A stretch of 64,000 bases of DNA. Source: Pseudomonas yamanorum (GTDB taxonomy: Bacteria > Pseudomonadota > Gammaproteobacteria > Pseudomonadales > Pseudomonadaceae). The first letter of the stretch is position 1. Each line of letters starts with the position of its first letter. Position numbers and translations under genes: made by a program. Positions 1 through 8,194 of the stretch are shown piece after piece. The stretch lies in NCBI RefSeq assembly GCF_900105735.1, contig NZ_LT629793.1, positions 1,178,001 to 1,242,000 of the forward strand. The letters run 5' to 3'. Below the pieces are notes generated by a model. It was not told where the DNA came from. It did no database searches and saw nothing but the letters and a program-made list of their open reading frames with translations.

Positions 1-124
1 TATCCTGAAGAGTAACCATTCCGTCATTCGACGCTTCAAGTGCGATCCGTTGATTGTCTTCATAGTTACGCTCAAAGCGTCGATCTATCGCCCGCTGGGT
101 GGCTGCACTTTCAAGGTACATCAT
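1..124 (-). CDS. Start of a small type III secretion operon gene, possibly HrpF-like (partial)
   Basis: An open frame begins at two adjacent ATG codons (124 and 121) and runs off the left edge, giving about 41 residues beginning MMYLESAATQRAIDRRFERN. A clear Shine-Dalgarno (TGGAG) lies about 8 bases before the first ATG, so the start is well supported. It follows sctL on the same strand after 185 bp. In Pseudomonas syringae the gene after hrpE (sctL) is hrpF, a small cytoplasmic Hrp protein; that position is the only reason for the suggestion, since I did not recognise the sequence. The visible part is hydrophilic and charged, with no signal peptide or membrane segment. A real coding start is likely; the family assignment is weak. 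Confidence 0.45.
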   Translation of the reverse strand, partial: MMYLESAATQRAIDRRFERNYEDNQRIALEASNDGMVTLQD

Positions 125-308
125 TAAACTCCAGAGTATTTAAAAAAAGGTATAAAGTCCGCTAGGCTATACAGGCAATGCCTTCACCTTAAATTATCCC
201 ATCTAATTTTCTTGACACATGCAAGCTAATACAATGGCATCTCATTAAGTATAACCGAAAGTTTCCTTCTGCCCCGGCCCGCTAAAGCCCGAGCGACTCA
301 TATGCGAC

Positions 309-887
309 TCAAACTGCTTCTGGTAACAACAACTGAGCGATACAGTCGTTCCAATTGAGGTGCAGCTCTCCGCCCTCCATCACTAAATACAAGGCATCTT
401 CAGCTAGCGCGCTATCGATCGACAAGATCCAGGTGCAATTAGTCTGATGATTCAGCCAATGCTGAACTTGATCTTGTACCGCGGGATGACAGCAGACTTG
501 CAGCGAGGGCCCGCTGGGACACTCATCAAACAGTTGCATAAGTAATCCCTCAATCCGCTCAGCCGTTGGAATTTTACTTAACAGCAGTCGTAACGCCTTG
601 TTCACTAGGTGCACGGCTGTTTCCTGATAAGATTGCTGGTGCTGTTGATGCGCTCTATCCCAGGACTCACTGCAGGCCAGCGCACGTCGCAAAAAATCGG
701 CTTGGGCCTGATTGGCCTGTGCGACCTGAGCGTGCATCCCAGCCTCCGCCTGCACCTGCGCTTCCGCCCGAACAGCTTCGGCTTGGACAAAGCCATGTAT
801 ATGCTGGCGACTAAGAAGTGCCGGCAGCAGTAGCGGGGTCACAGCCCCACTTTGCAGTTGACGTTTTACGAACACGCCCCCCCCCAT
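309..887 (-). CDS. sctL: Type III secretion stator protein SctL (HrpE/YscL/FliH-like)
   Basis: About 192 residues. SctL proteins link the export ATPase SctN to the sorting platform at the cytoplasmic base of the injectisome. Seen here: a hydrophobic N-terminal patch, then an Ala/Gln/Glu-rich helical stretch (residues ~30-65, AEAVRAEAQVQAEAG), then the compact C-terminal half typical of the FliH/HrpE family. It lies immediately after sctK and overlaps its end by about 77 bp, matching the hrpD-hrpE order of Hrp clusters. I prefer the ATG at 887 over the upstream ATG at 980 because the family-like sequence begins there and the longer form would lie deep inside sctK. A run of nine C on the + strand at 877-885 directly follows this start, a likely slippage site; a GTG at 875 is an alternative start. 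Confidence 0.72.
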   Translation of the reverse strand: MGGGVFVKRQLQSGAVTPLLLPALLSRQHIHGFVQAEAVRAEAQVQAEAGMHAQVAQANQAQADFLRRALACSESWDRAHQQHQQSYQETAVHLVNKALRLLLSKIPTAERIEGLLMQLFDECPSGPSLQVCCHPAVQDQVQHWLNHQTNCTWILSIDSALAEDALYLVMEGGELHLNWNDCIAQLLLPEAV

Positions 888-1404
888 CGCGATACTGCGC
901 TTGCCACAACGCGGCAGCCCAAAGCAACGGCAGTTTGTCAGCCGCGGCCTGAAGCTCGAAACAGGCATCCTCGCGAGCAAAGCTCAAACGCACGCGCGAC
1001 CATAACCAAGGCCCAACTGCGCGACACAGCAACACTTCGCCGCTAATCGGCGTGCTCAACGGCGCCGGCCGCACTCCACGTGCTACACGCTCGCACCACT
1101 CACGCGCCTTATAATCCATTTGGTCGCGCGCGCGAACGCAATATATCCCACGCATGCGCTCAAAAGCCTCACGACGAACGCTGGGGGTGGCCAGCATTAA
1201 TTGCCTGAGCCAAGGGGCCACAATCGGGGCATTCTCCACCGAGACCTGCAGCGCGCGACCTAAGACCAACGGGTGCATCTCCGCCCAGCAATGCAAGGCG
1301 TCAAGGGACAGTTCACTCAATGGGGCAGGCAGCCAGCCCGCCCCTAGATCAAGCCAAGGCCTGACCCACCAGATTTGCCAAGCTTGTTCAGACAAATGAT
1401 CCAC
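811..1404 (-). CDS. sctK: Type III secretion sorting-platform protein SctK (HrpD/YscK/OrgA-like)
   Basis: 197 residues, the usual size of the poorly conserved SctK family. These cytoplasmic proteins bridge SctD, SctQ and SctL at the base of the injectisome. The sequence is rich in Trp and Leu in its first 40 residues (QIWWVRPWLDLGAGW), as in HrpD/OrgA proteins, and has a Leu-rich core. It is first in its operon: an HrpL-type promoter lies on the same strand 61 bp upstream of the ATG. Its 3' end overlaps sctL. The last ~20 residues read through a poly-G run (877-885), so the natural C terminus could differ if the run has slipped. The family call rests on position, length and composition; no catalytic motif is expected. 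Confidence 0.68.
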   Translation of the reverse strand: MDHLSEQAWQIWWVRPWLDLGAGWLPAPLSELSLDALHCWAEMHPLVLGRALQVSVENAPIVAPWLRQLMLATPSVRREAFERMRGIYCVRARDQMDYKAREWCERVARGVRPAPLSTPISGEVLLCRAVGPWLWSRVRLSFAREDACFELQAAADKLPLLWAAALWQAQYRDGGGRVRKTSTAKWGCDPATAAGTS

Positions 1405-1464
1405 CTCCGACGGGTTGACGGTTCAAGCACATCTCACCCTAAGTGCAATGATCGACGCATTGTA

Positions 1465-1493
1465 TAGGTGGTGACTCATCGCCATTCAGTTCC
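1465..1493 (-). promoter_or_regulatory. hrp box (HrpL-dependent promoter) for sctK-sctL
   Basis: Read on the minus strand this is GGAACT-N16-CCACCTA, a full match to the HrpL ECF-sigma consensus GGAACC/T-N15/16-CCACNNA. It lies 61 bp upstream of the sctK ATG in the correct orientation, so it probably drives sctK, sctL and the gene beyond. Confidence 0.85.
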
Positions 1494-2011
1494 ATAGCCG
1501 AACGATAACCACGGCTATCTACCCCCTGATGGCATTACCAGTAACGTCTCACAGCAAGCAACGACACGGCGCCGTATACGGAACCCATTGCACCATCAAA
1601 GCTAAGGCTCAAGCCTATACGAGCTCAGGCTACGCTTTCGGCTCCTTCAGACCGCCGACCACTTCTGCCTCAGCAGCGTTCTACCAATTCCAACTGCTGG
1701 CATACTTCGCCCTTGAACTAGCACCCGACGATGTCTGGCCAAACTTAGGTGCCGTACAACGTGCCTGATCATGCACAGCTGCCGTTGCAGCAAGGCGCTC
1801 GTTGAGATTTGTTCATTCCAGCAAGACCACGATTGCTGCAGGAGATCATTTTTAACACCCTTCCGGCACGCACTTGACAGACATTCAAACGCACCAGAAA
1901 GGCACCTAGCCAACAGAGTCAAGGAACCGATTATCCTCGTAAATCGGTAGAGAAATCGCTGCACCTTACGCCAGTTAAAGCCCGGAGGAACTCACCGAGT
2001 AACGTGCGCAT
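1494..2011. other. Gap between divergent hrp promoters
   Basis: About 500 bp between two outward-facing hrp boxes. Open frames here are short, lack ribosome sites and show no recognisable family. It could be a scar where the continuous hrpA-hrpZ-hrpB-hrcJ-hrpD-hrpE order of P. syringae was rearranged. Confidence 0.4.
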
Positions 2012-2040
2012 GGAACCAAACTACGCCGTCAGAACACTCA
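2012..2040 (+). promoter_or_regulatory. hrp box (HrpL-dependent promoter) for the pilin-sctI-sctJ operon
   Basis: GGAACC-N16-ACACTCA, differing from the HrpL consensus GGAACC-N16-CCACNNA only at the first base of the -10 block. It lies 68 bp upstream of the pilin-like gene at 2109, the distance expected for an hrp operon leader. Confidence 0.82.
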
Positions 2041-2108
2041 TATCTGCGACACGATGATTGTATGCACAATTCATAATCGATAAGTACAGAAAACCAGAGG
2101 AGTCAATC

Positions 2109-2336
2109 ATGGCACTTGGAGCTTTACTAGCAGGCGCTGGCATAGCGCAGCAACTAATCGGAAGTCCGAGTCAGGCAGTTGAAGCTAACGCGCTATATAA
2201 CGAAGCCAGGATCGCCAAGAAATCGATTGAGACGGCGAACAGAAACGCTGAAAACTTAATATCCGATATGGGAACGAAAGCTTCTCAGCAAGCGGCTACC
2301 GCAATGGGCCGAAATGCCAGCGCAATAAATTTCTAA
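2109..2336 (+). CDS. HrpA-like type III pilus/needle subunit
   Basis: 75 residues, Ala-rich and predicted almost wholly helical, first gene behind an hrp box. HrpA-type subunits polymerise into the extracellular Hrp pilus through which effectors travel. The C terminus (TAMGRNASAINF) resembles the ATxNAKGISY-type end of P. syringae HrpA, and the N terminus is small and Gly/Ala-rich without a cleavable signal, as expected for a type III substrate. Start chosen at the ATG at 2109 because AGAGGAG lies 6-7 bases upstream; the frame is open further 5' to 2058 but without a ribosome site. Pilins diverge quickly, so the call rests on size, helicity, C-terminal similarity, promoter and neighbours (sctI, sctJ). 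Confidence 0.68.
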   Translation: MALGALLAGAGIAQQLIGSPSQAVEANALYNEARIAKKSIETANRNAENLISDMGTKASQQAATAMGRNASAINF

Positions 2337-2351
2337 TTTATCCGCTTAACC

Positions 2352-2373
2352 CTCCGGCCCTTCCGGGCCGGAG
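2352..2373 (+). promoter_or_regulatory. Strong stem-loop between pilin gene and sctI
   Basis: CTCCGGCCC-TTCC-GGGCCGGAG: a perfect 9-bp GC stem with a UUCC-like tetraloop, 15 bp after the pilin stop. No T-run follows, so it is probably not a full terminator. Such hairpins behind abundant pilin genes can stabilise the upstream mRNA and reduce read-through; that role is inferred. Confidence 0.7.
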
Positions 2374-2390
2374 AAACTGAGGTCTCTTTC

Positions 2391-2735
2391 ATGAGTCTAG
2401 CAATCTCACGCTCCAATCTCCCAGCTTCGGTGGTATCAACGAATGTCGCTTCGCCCGCAAACCCTGCGGACGCCACCTGGTTTACCATGGCAGCTGACAG
2501 TTCCTACCCTGCAACGGGCGTGTTCGAATCCTTGGCTTCACACGCTTTGGCATTGAGTCAAAGACGGCAAGAAACCATGAAGCAACTGAAAACAGCTACC
2601 GACACGTCGGTGTCCCCAATTCAAATCCATCAGAGTACCCGCGCGCTTTCTGCCTATTATTTGGACAGCGTCCTAACAGCCAAAATTATCGGTAAGGCCG
2701 CCAATGCATTGGAGAAAATCACTAACCTCCAATAA
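2391..2735 (+). CDS. sctI: Type III secretion inner rod protein SctI (HrpB/YscI-like)
   Basis: 114 residues, the usual length of HrpB/YscI proteins, which form the inner rod at the needle base and help switch substrates. The C-terminal third is a helical segment (residues ~75-114, LDSVLTAKIIGKAANALEKI) of the kind conserved in rod proteins; the N-terminal half is Ser/Thr/Pro-rich and disordered-looking. GAGG lies about 8 bases before the ATG. It sits between the pilin gene and sctJ and overlaps sctJ by 32 bp, the same order as hrpA-(hrpZ)-hrpB-hrcJ. No hrpZ-like harpin gene is present between pilin and rod, unlike P. syringae. Confidence 0.72.
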   Translation: MSLAISRSNLPASVVSTNVASPANPADATWFTMAADSSYPATGVFESLASHALALSQRRQETMKQLKTATDTSVSPIQIHQSTRALSAYYLDSVLTAKIIGKAANALEKITNLQ

Positions 2736-3495
2736 GCCCGTTAAGACGTGGCAACGGACGTTATGCTGTCTGTTATTCCTAGGTTTGAGCGCCTGCAGCG
2801 ATCAGGTCGAATTGTACGTCGACTTAACCGAGTTGCAGGCCAACGTCATGGTTACAGAACTGGCTAGCAAAAACATTGAAAGTTACAAAACCTCGCATAA
2901 AAAAGGCATTAGCGTGTCGGTCAAGCGCCATGATTTTCCCTCTGCAATTCGCACCCTCAGCGCGATCGGGTTGCCTAGTCAGGCACGCAGCAGTTTGGGC
3001 GAAGTGTTTCGAAAAGAGGGCATGGTCTCCACCCCGCTGGAGGAGCGCGCCCGCTACATCCACGCGCTGTCGCAAGAATTGGAGACAACCCTTACGCAAA
3101 TTGAAGGGGTTGCGCTAGCGCGCGTTCACGTGGTACTGGCCGAACGATTAGCTCCAGGACAACCGGTCATGCCCGCTTCCGCCGCGGTTTTCATTAAGCA
3201 CAGTTCGCAGGTGGATCCGGATGTGCTTAGCCCTCGAGTGCAAAAGATGGTCGCTAGCAGCATTCCTGGCATGGGCGCTTTGGCCCAGACTATTTCGGTT
3301 GTCTTTGTACCAGCAGCGCCCACCATCGACGCCACACCTTCGGTGCATTGGGGGCCGTTCTCTTTCACGAACAACCAGATCCGCCTCTGGCGGCAAGTAC
3401 TCTTTGGTTTGTTGGTGACAACCGCTGTGGCTGCTATGGTAATATTCGCGCACTGGAAACGCCGCCAGTACCAGTTCGAACACCGCAATATATGA
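2704..3495 (+). CDS. sctJ: Type III secretion inner-membrane ring lipoprotein SctJ (HrcJ/YscJ/PrgK)
   Basis: 263 residues, close to the ~268 of HrcJ. SctJ forms the inner-membrane ring of the injectisome basal body. Seen: basic N terminus, hydrophobic signal and lipobox (LFLGLSAC, Cys at ~31), the two YscJ/FliF ring-building modules (residues ~35-90 and ~105-200, including the segment LEERARYIHALSQELETTL and the ARVHVVLAE strand), and a C-terminal transmembrane helix (~232-250) followed by a basic tail. This is the most securely identified type III gene here. The start at 2704 overlaps sctI by 32 bp, suggesting translational coupling. The sequence after the stop is decayed, so the operon appears cut here. 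Confidence 0.93.
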   Translation: MHWRKSLTSNKPVKTWQRTLCCLLFLGLSACSDQVELYVDLTELQANVMVTELASKNIESYKTSHKKGISVSVKRHDFPSAIRTLSAIGLPSQARSSLGEVFRKEGMVSTPLEERARYIHALSQELETTLTQIEGVALARVHVVLAERLAPGQPVMPASAAVFIKHSSQVDPDVLSPRVQKMVASSIPGMGALAQTISVVFVPAAPTIDATPSVHWGPFSFTNNQIRLWRQVLFGLLVTTAVAAMVIFAHWKRRQYQFEHRNI

Positions 3496-4421
3496 AGCTT
3501 GCACGTTTTGGACCTCAGTATAAATCTAATTGCCTTGGCACGTTCCATGTCGCTCCTTGCGCGTTAGAGCAGCGCCACATCGGCCATGCGTGTGAACATC
3601 CGTCACCCCAAAAATAACTTTGTTTAACACTCGCCAGCATGAACTACTAGTGTAGCTGCGCGGGCAGCCATGAGGGCATTCGCCGAAAGTGCCTTTATGC
3701 AGGGAGCGGCTTGACGTTTGACTTAACCGAACTTGTCCGCGGTAGCGCCTGGGTGAGGCTTATCAAAGACGACGAAAATATGAAATTTATTGCCCTCACC
3801 CCTGTTGCTACCACCGCCCCACTGAGCCGCCCCGACCCGCATGAACGTCTAGATACGCTCGCACTATGCTTGGCCCATCTGCGCAGCAAATCTGGCTGGA
3901 GTTCCGTTACCTCGACATTGATACAAAGCGTGGCGCTACAGTTGCATCAGCAAAGTGAGCGATTGTGTTAGACCTTGGACAACCTAGATTTCATACAGCG
4001 CTTACAGTTATTTTGTCACGCGCCCACGCCACATCTGCCACCCGCACTGCGGTGATTTTCATCGCGGGTTACGGATCTGTTCGTGCGCAACCCTGAGCGC
4101 TGGGCATCGCATGCAAACGTGTCTCTGTCGACCCCTACTGCCCCTAGCCGCTACAACCTCCCGTCCGACGAAAGCGTTGCCATGGCCGCGATGTGCCGGG
4201 ACGCAGTGTTGGGCCATTTGGTCACCGAGCTTTCGGAGCGATGCCTAGAGCGACCATCCAGCATGGCGATCAAACGGGGGTGTGCTGGAACTATGCCGTC
4301 GATGGTTTACGTGATGCCAAGCTGATCAGTAAGTGTCCGGCTAACACACCTTGCGTAGTCGAACGGACGCAAGCCCGGTATCCTTCATCCCAATCACGGT
4401 TACCGACTCTGAGGGCGCATT
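3496..4421. other. Decayed region after sctJ
   Basis: Short frames on the plus strand (notably 3711-3971 and 4083-4400) read as protein-like pieces in alternating frames, as expected of a decaying operon, but I could not assign any of them. No complete type III gene remains between sctJ and the IS66 element. Confidence 0.4.
3711..3971 (+). CDS. Small hypothetical protein in the type III remnant
   Basis: 86 residues beginning MTFDLTELVRGSAW, acidic-to-neutral with a helical second half (residues ~45-80). No family recognised and no strong ribosome site; GGGAGCGG lies about 10 bases upstream. Size and position would fit a chaperone or small regulator of the type III system, but nothing in the sequence proves it, and it could be chance reading of decayed DNA. 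Confidence 0.3.
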   Translation: MTFDLTELVRGSAWVRLIKDDENMKFIALTPVATTAPLSRPDPHERLDTLALCLAHLRSKSGWSSVTSTLIQSVALQLHQQSERLC

Positions 4422-4808
4422 TTGGCAATATCCATCTATTACACTGCTTGGCGAAAGGCCCCGCTCAGCTCGAACGAGGTAACCGTTATTGAGGAGATTG
4501 TTCGTCGCTACTGTGTAGACGATCAAATCGAACGATTCTACTCCCTCGGCTCTGGCCTAAATTGGGAGTCATTCGATTTCTCAACAAACCTGGAGCCGAG
4601 TCGTTTTCTAAAGAAGGGCCTCGTGTTTTCGGGCGCCACTAAGCTCCCTGACAACCAAGAAGACGCATCATGGGTTGGCATACAACATTAGTGTAAGTGC
4701 TTATCGGACATTCGTATCGCGGTGTCTGGTTGCGAATGGTATGTTTCGGTCGAAGACCATGAAACGCAGTGGAATGCGGTAGTCAACTCGTATGACCCGC
4801 CACGATAA
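4422..4808 (+). pseudogene. Immunity-protein-like gene with an in-frame stop
   Basis: The frame from TTG 4422 reads a coherent, acidic, aromatic-rich small protein (for example RFYSLGSGLNWESFDF), meets TAG at 4689-4691, then continues in the same frame as equally protein-like sequence (RIAVSGCEWYVSVEDHETQW) to TAA at 4806-4808. One amber codon thus splits a ~128-residue protein. Size, acidity and high Trp/Tyr/Asp content resemble polymorphic-toxin immunity proteins; I do not know the exact family. No toxin gene is recognisable upstream, and the IS66 element begins 15 bp downstream, so a toxin partner may have been lost. The alternative is two overlapping fragments with no function. Confidence 0.5.
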
Positions 4809-4864
4809 GAAAGGGGGTTTCCGTAAGCGCACGTCAACTCACCTTGCGTAATTCAGGCCAGCAC

Positions 4865-6343
4865 TCACTGATGCGGTAGCAGTTGGCCGATCTCACTGGC
4901 CCGTTGTGTCGGCAGCCGCGTCAGCACATCTTTGAGATAGGCATACGGATCATGGCCATTCATGCGCGCCGGCTGGATCAGGCTCATGATCACCGCCGCC
5001 CGTTTGCCGCTGCGCAGCGACCCGGCTAACAACCAGTTCGAGCGTCCGAGTGCCCATGGCCGTATCTGGCTCTCGACCTAGTTGTTGTCGATGGGGCTGT
5101 ATTCGAGGGCTTTGGCCGTGGCTGACCCATTGGGCCCAGGTCGCGCTGGGCCAACATCCAGTCATGCAGTGTTTTGCTGATCGCTACCACCATTTCCTGA
5201 CGTATTCGCCAACGTTCTTCATTGCTCATGTCCCGAGCCTGGCGTTCAACATCGTACAAACCGCCAATCGAGTGCAGCGCCTGTTCGGCCAACTGGCTTT
5301 TGTTCGCGACATGCAGGTCGAAGAACTTGCGGGGGGCATAAGCCATGCAGCCGATCTCAGTGATGCCCTTTCTCAAAACCGGCTTTGTAGCCAGCGAAGT
5401 CATCGCAGACCAGCTCGCCGTTCCAGTCGCCCAAAAAGTTGCGTGCTTGTTCGCCGGCACGGCTTGGACTGAAGTCGTAAACCACGGCGTTGAGCGTCGA
5501 AAACGGCGTCGTGCTGTAGGCCCAGACGTAGGTCCGGTGGGTTTTCTTCTCACCTGGCGCGAGCATTTGTACCGGTGTTTCATCGGCGTGAATCACGCCC
5601 TGGTTCTGCACCGCTTCACGCAGTGCATCGACCAGTGGCTGGAGTCGCACACCGGTTTGTCCGACCCACTGGGCCAGGGTCCAGCGAGCAATTGCCAACC
5701 CAGCGCGGGCAAAGATTTTCTCCTGCTGGTACAGCGGCAAGTGATCGGCAAATTTGGCCACCATCACGTGGGCCAGCAAGCCAGCAGTCGGGATACCTTT
5801 GTCGATAACCTGGGCCGGCACCGGCGCCTGGATCAGTGTTTCTCACTGACGACAGGCCCATTTGCCACGCACATGTTGCTCGACGGTAAACACGCCCGGT
5901 GTGTAATCCAGCCTCTCGCTGACGTCTTCACCGATGCGTTGAAGTTTGCAGCCACAGGCACACTGGGTGTTTTCGGGTTCGTGGCGAATCACCGTGCATG
6001 GAAACTGCGGCGGCAATGGTGCACGCTTGGGAGATTGCCGTGGTTCGGCCGGTGGCGCAGCTGGGAGGAGCTGTTTTAGCTCGGCCTCAATTGCTTCAAG
6101 GTCTGTGTCGAGCAGGTCATCTAGCAAGCTGCCTTGCGCCGGGCTGATTTGCTCCCTGCGCTTGGCGAACTTGTGGCGTTTGAGAAGGGCGGTTTCGTAA
6201 GTGAGCTGCTCGATGATGCCTCCATCATTCTGAATCTTCTTGTTGCTCATCACCTCGATCTGGGACTGCAACTGCAACGCTTGCGCCGCCAAAGCACGTA
6301 GCTTTTTTGGGCTCATCTGGTCGACGTTGGGCGAGGACGTCAT
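4865..6343 (-). pseudogene. tnpC: IS66 transposase TnpC, broken
   Basis: DDE transposase of IS66. The reading passes through at least three frames (6343-5843, then 5821-5357, then 5583-5026, then 5165-4865), so it carries several frameshifts. Recognisable are the N-terminal coiled region (MTSSPNVDQMSPKKLRALAA), a zinc-finger segment (CACGCKLQRIGEDVSE), the catalytic core around IHADETPVQML and the C-terminal LLPHQ end, where a TGA truncates the last residues relative to the copy at 34418. Not functional as it stands. Confidence 0.85.
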
Positions 6344-6406
6344 GCCGTTGATTGTGCCAGAGCCGACACGGGACGGCGACAAGTAGACCGGCCAAATGGC
6401 CGGCGT

Positions 6407-6742
6407 TTACAGCACAGTAATCCCACCTCCTGCACCGACACGCTGCCAGGGCAGGCCCAGTACCAAGGCCTGAAGCTGTTCGCTGTCGAGTTCGACCTCA
6501 GCTCCATGGCGAACGCCCGGCCAGTGGAACTTGCCCTGATTCAGTCGCCGTGCCTCAAGCCAGATACCCACGCCATCATGCACCAGCACCTTAATCCAGT
6601 TGGCCCGGCGATTGGCGAAGAGGTAAGCGCAGTGCGGCTTCGCCGCACCGAACACCGCGATAACCCGGGTCAATACTGTCTCCGCGCCGGCGCGCATATC
6701 CATCGGTTCGTTGGCCAGCCAGATCGCATCAATGCTGATCAT
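6407..6742 (-). CDS. tnpB: IS66 accessory protein TnpB (Orf2)
   Basis: 111 residues from MISIDAIWLANEPMDMRAGA; the usual length for IS66 TnpB, which is needed for transposition but has no known catalytic domain. Intact, and very similar to the copy at 36007. The start at the internal ATG 6742 is preferred because it matches the family N terminus (MI-IDAIWLA). It lies between tnpA and tnpC. Confidence 0.8.
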   Translation of the reverse strand: MISIDAIWLANEPMDMRAGAETVLTRVIAVFGAAKPHCAYLFANRRANWIKVLVHDGVGIWLEARRLNQGKFHWPGVRHGAEVELDSEQLQALVLGLPWQRVGAGGGITVL

Positions 6743-7058
6743 TGAGCGATAGTCCGAATAAACTGCGCGCAGCACTCAGGATCTGAGGTTGGCCACTTCA
6801 CCGTGATCACTTGCCCGGCCATGGGTAACTCAATGATCACCAACTTTTCCGCTGGCCGTTTAGGAGCAGCCTTCAGCGGGATAAAGGCTGGCAGCGAGTT
6901 TGGGGCGAATTGGTCTCGATAGAGCGGCATCATTTGCGGATGACGTTGGCGTTGATGCCGTGACTGATGGCGACACTGAAAACGGTTGCGCCAGGTTGCA
7001 GGCATTCCTGAACGACTTGGGCTTTGAATGATGTCGGATAAGAGCTGCGTTCGCGCAT
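6739..7058 (-). pseudogene. tnpA: IS66 TnpA (Orf1, helix-turn-helix), frameshifted
   Basis: Starts MRERSSYP and carries the IS66 OrfA helix-turn-helix (ISHGINANVIRKW) in one frame, then continues in another frame as the conserved C-terminal part (ELPMAGQVITVKWPTSDPE). The frame change near 6930 breaks the gene. The end overlaps the tnpB start. Confidence 0.75.
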
Positions 7059-7095
7059 GGAAATCCTGGCGATAAGGGTGATCGCGTCCGCTTCA

Positions 7096-7905
7096 GTGCG
7101 CCCAGCGCGTTATATCCAGAGTAGTGCGTAAAAGCAATCCCGTGGCGGCACATCACCTCTTCGAAGCGATGAAGCGGCAGCCGCCCTCATACTTGGTGGT
7201 CAACAGCATCGCCAGCACACTCGGACTGGCCATGCTTTTCAATGAGATGAGCCGGCTTGTGCCGAGACCGGCGCGGTTTCGCAGTCTCGGGAACCGTAAC
7301 TTTCCGAACGTGTTTGATCACCCGGACTTGCATGGACATGATTTCAAACTGATCGATGATCTCCTCGCCAATCGCTTATTTGTGGCAGCCGCAGATGCAG
7401 GTCAGTTCATGTTCAGCCAGTTCGTGGATGGCTTCGATAAGAGGCAAATAGGCTGGCAATGGCTTGCGCTAGCACGGCGCTTGAAGGGAGCGACGACGCT
7501 CATCAGCGTCTTCGTCGATGACTTCGGCGACGCTTCCTGCTTCGTTGCAAAGGCCAACAGAGGCATAGCAGGATCAGCTGTTTGCTCAGACATTGCGTCC
7601 AAGCAAACGCTGGCGAATAGCGCATTTTTTCTTCCAGATGAACAATTCGGCCTTTATTAATTTCGCGCTAAACTAGCATCTGCGCGAGCTATTGCTTGAG
7701 CAGCATAAGGTCGTCGGGACGATCTTCAGGCATCGAAATCATACCCTGGATATACCGAATCAGGCCACGAATCGCGGCGTCAAAACCTGATGAGGGCGGT
7801 TATACCAGAGGTCAAAACCGATCATGGCGGATGGGCTTCTGAGTAACGGGAGCACAACAGCCGACATCAGTTGAATGCTTTGAATGTTGGGCTCGTCGAG
7901 CGTTT
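7096..7905 (-). mobile_element. Remnant of a second IS66-type element (inverted partner of 13093-13700)
   Basis: On the minus strand this reads pieces of an IS66-type TnpC: an N-terminal part near 7700-7480, the zinc-finger region, VIKHVRKV, an AMLLTTKY-like piece, LPLHRFEEV--RHGI and THYSGYNALGA, with stops and frame changes between. The IS66 copy at 4823 was inserted at the last motif. Positions ~7262-7905 are closely similar, in reverse orientation, to ~13093-13700, so two degraded copies flank the candidate effector region. Confidence 0.75.
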
Positions 7906-8127
7906 ACACCTAGCTGCGTCATAAACCCGGCAACCCAATTCGCTCAGCGTCGATGCTCGTACAAATTGATAGGCGTGGATCTGACTCAATCCAAGAAATA
8001 GGCCGCTATCCCCCTGCCCCGCTATTCGAACTTGATCAAGGACAAGGGCGTACCTCACATTATTTCACTTCGTGGCGTACCCCACGCCCGGCTATGAGAT
8101 CGAAGGTACGTTAAGGGCATAGTCGTA

Positions 8128-8156
8128 GGAACCGTTTCCTTGTTCCTTGCCACTAA
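8128..8156 (+). promoter_or_regulatory. hrp box (HrpL-dependent promoter), perfect consensus
   Basis: GGAACC-N16-CCACTAA matches the HrpL promoter consensus at every defined base with optimal spacing. It is not attached to any known hrp structural gene; the first frame with a ribosome site downstream starts at 8195, 39 bp away. Confidence 0.88.
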
Positions 8157-8194
8157 CTCTTAGCACTTCGGAAAAATCGTCTCGGAGCTCACCA

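Larger units (their letters stand above)
4823..7095 (-). mobile_element. IS66-family insertion sequence, decayed copy 1
   Basis: Carries the three-gene IS66 set on the minus strand (tnpA, tnpB, tnpC). The left end starts GTAAGCG..., as in the copy at 34387. The right end (AAGCGGACGC... read on the minus strand) abuts a sequence matching the middle of another IS66-type transposase (DYSGYNALGA), so this copy jumped into an older element. No matching 8-bp target duplication was found by eye, suggesting deletion next to one end. Confidence 0.85.

Noticed and set aside
212..230. TTGACA ... TACAAT as a sigma-70 promoter
   Set aside because: The spacing is only 12 bp and the orientation does not suit the neighbouring minus-strand genes.
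4268..4296. GGAACT at 4268, 1991 and 38727 and GGAACC at 38782 as further hrp boxes
   Set aside because: None has a CCACNNA-like block at the required distance.
5345..6079. Plus-strand 244-codon frame within IS66 copy 1
   Set aside because: Antisense shadow of tnpC; the minus strand gives clear TnpC motifs.
7124..7660. Plus-strand 178-codon frame
   Set aside because: Antisense of the degraded IS66-type TnpC remnant at 7096-7905.
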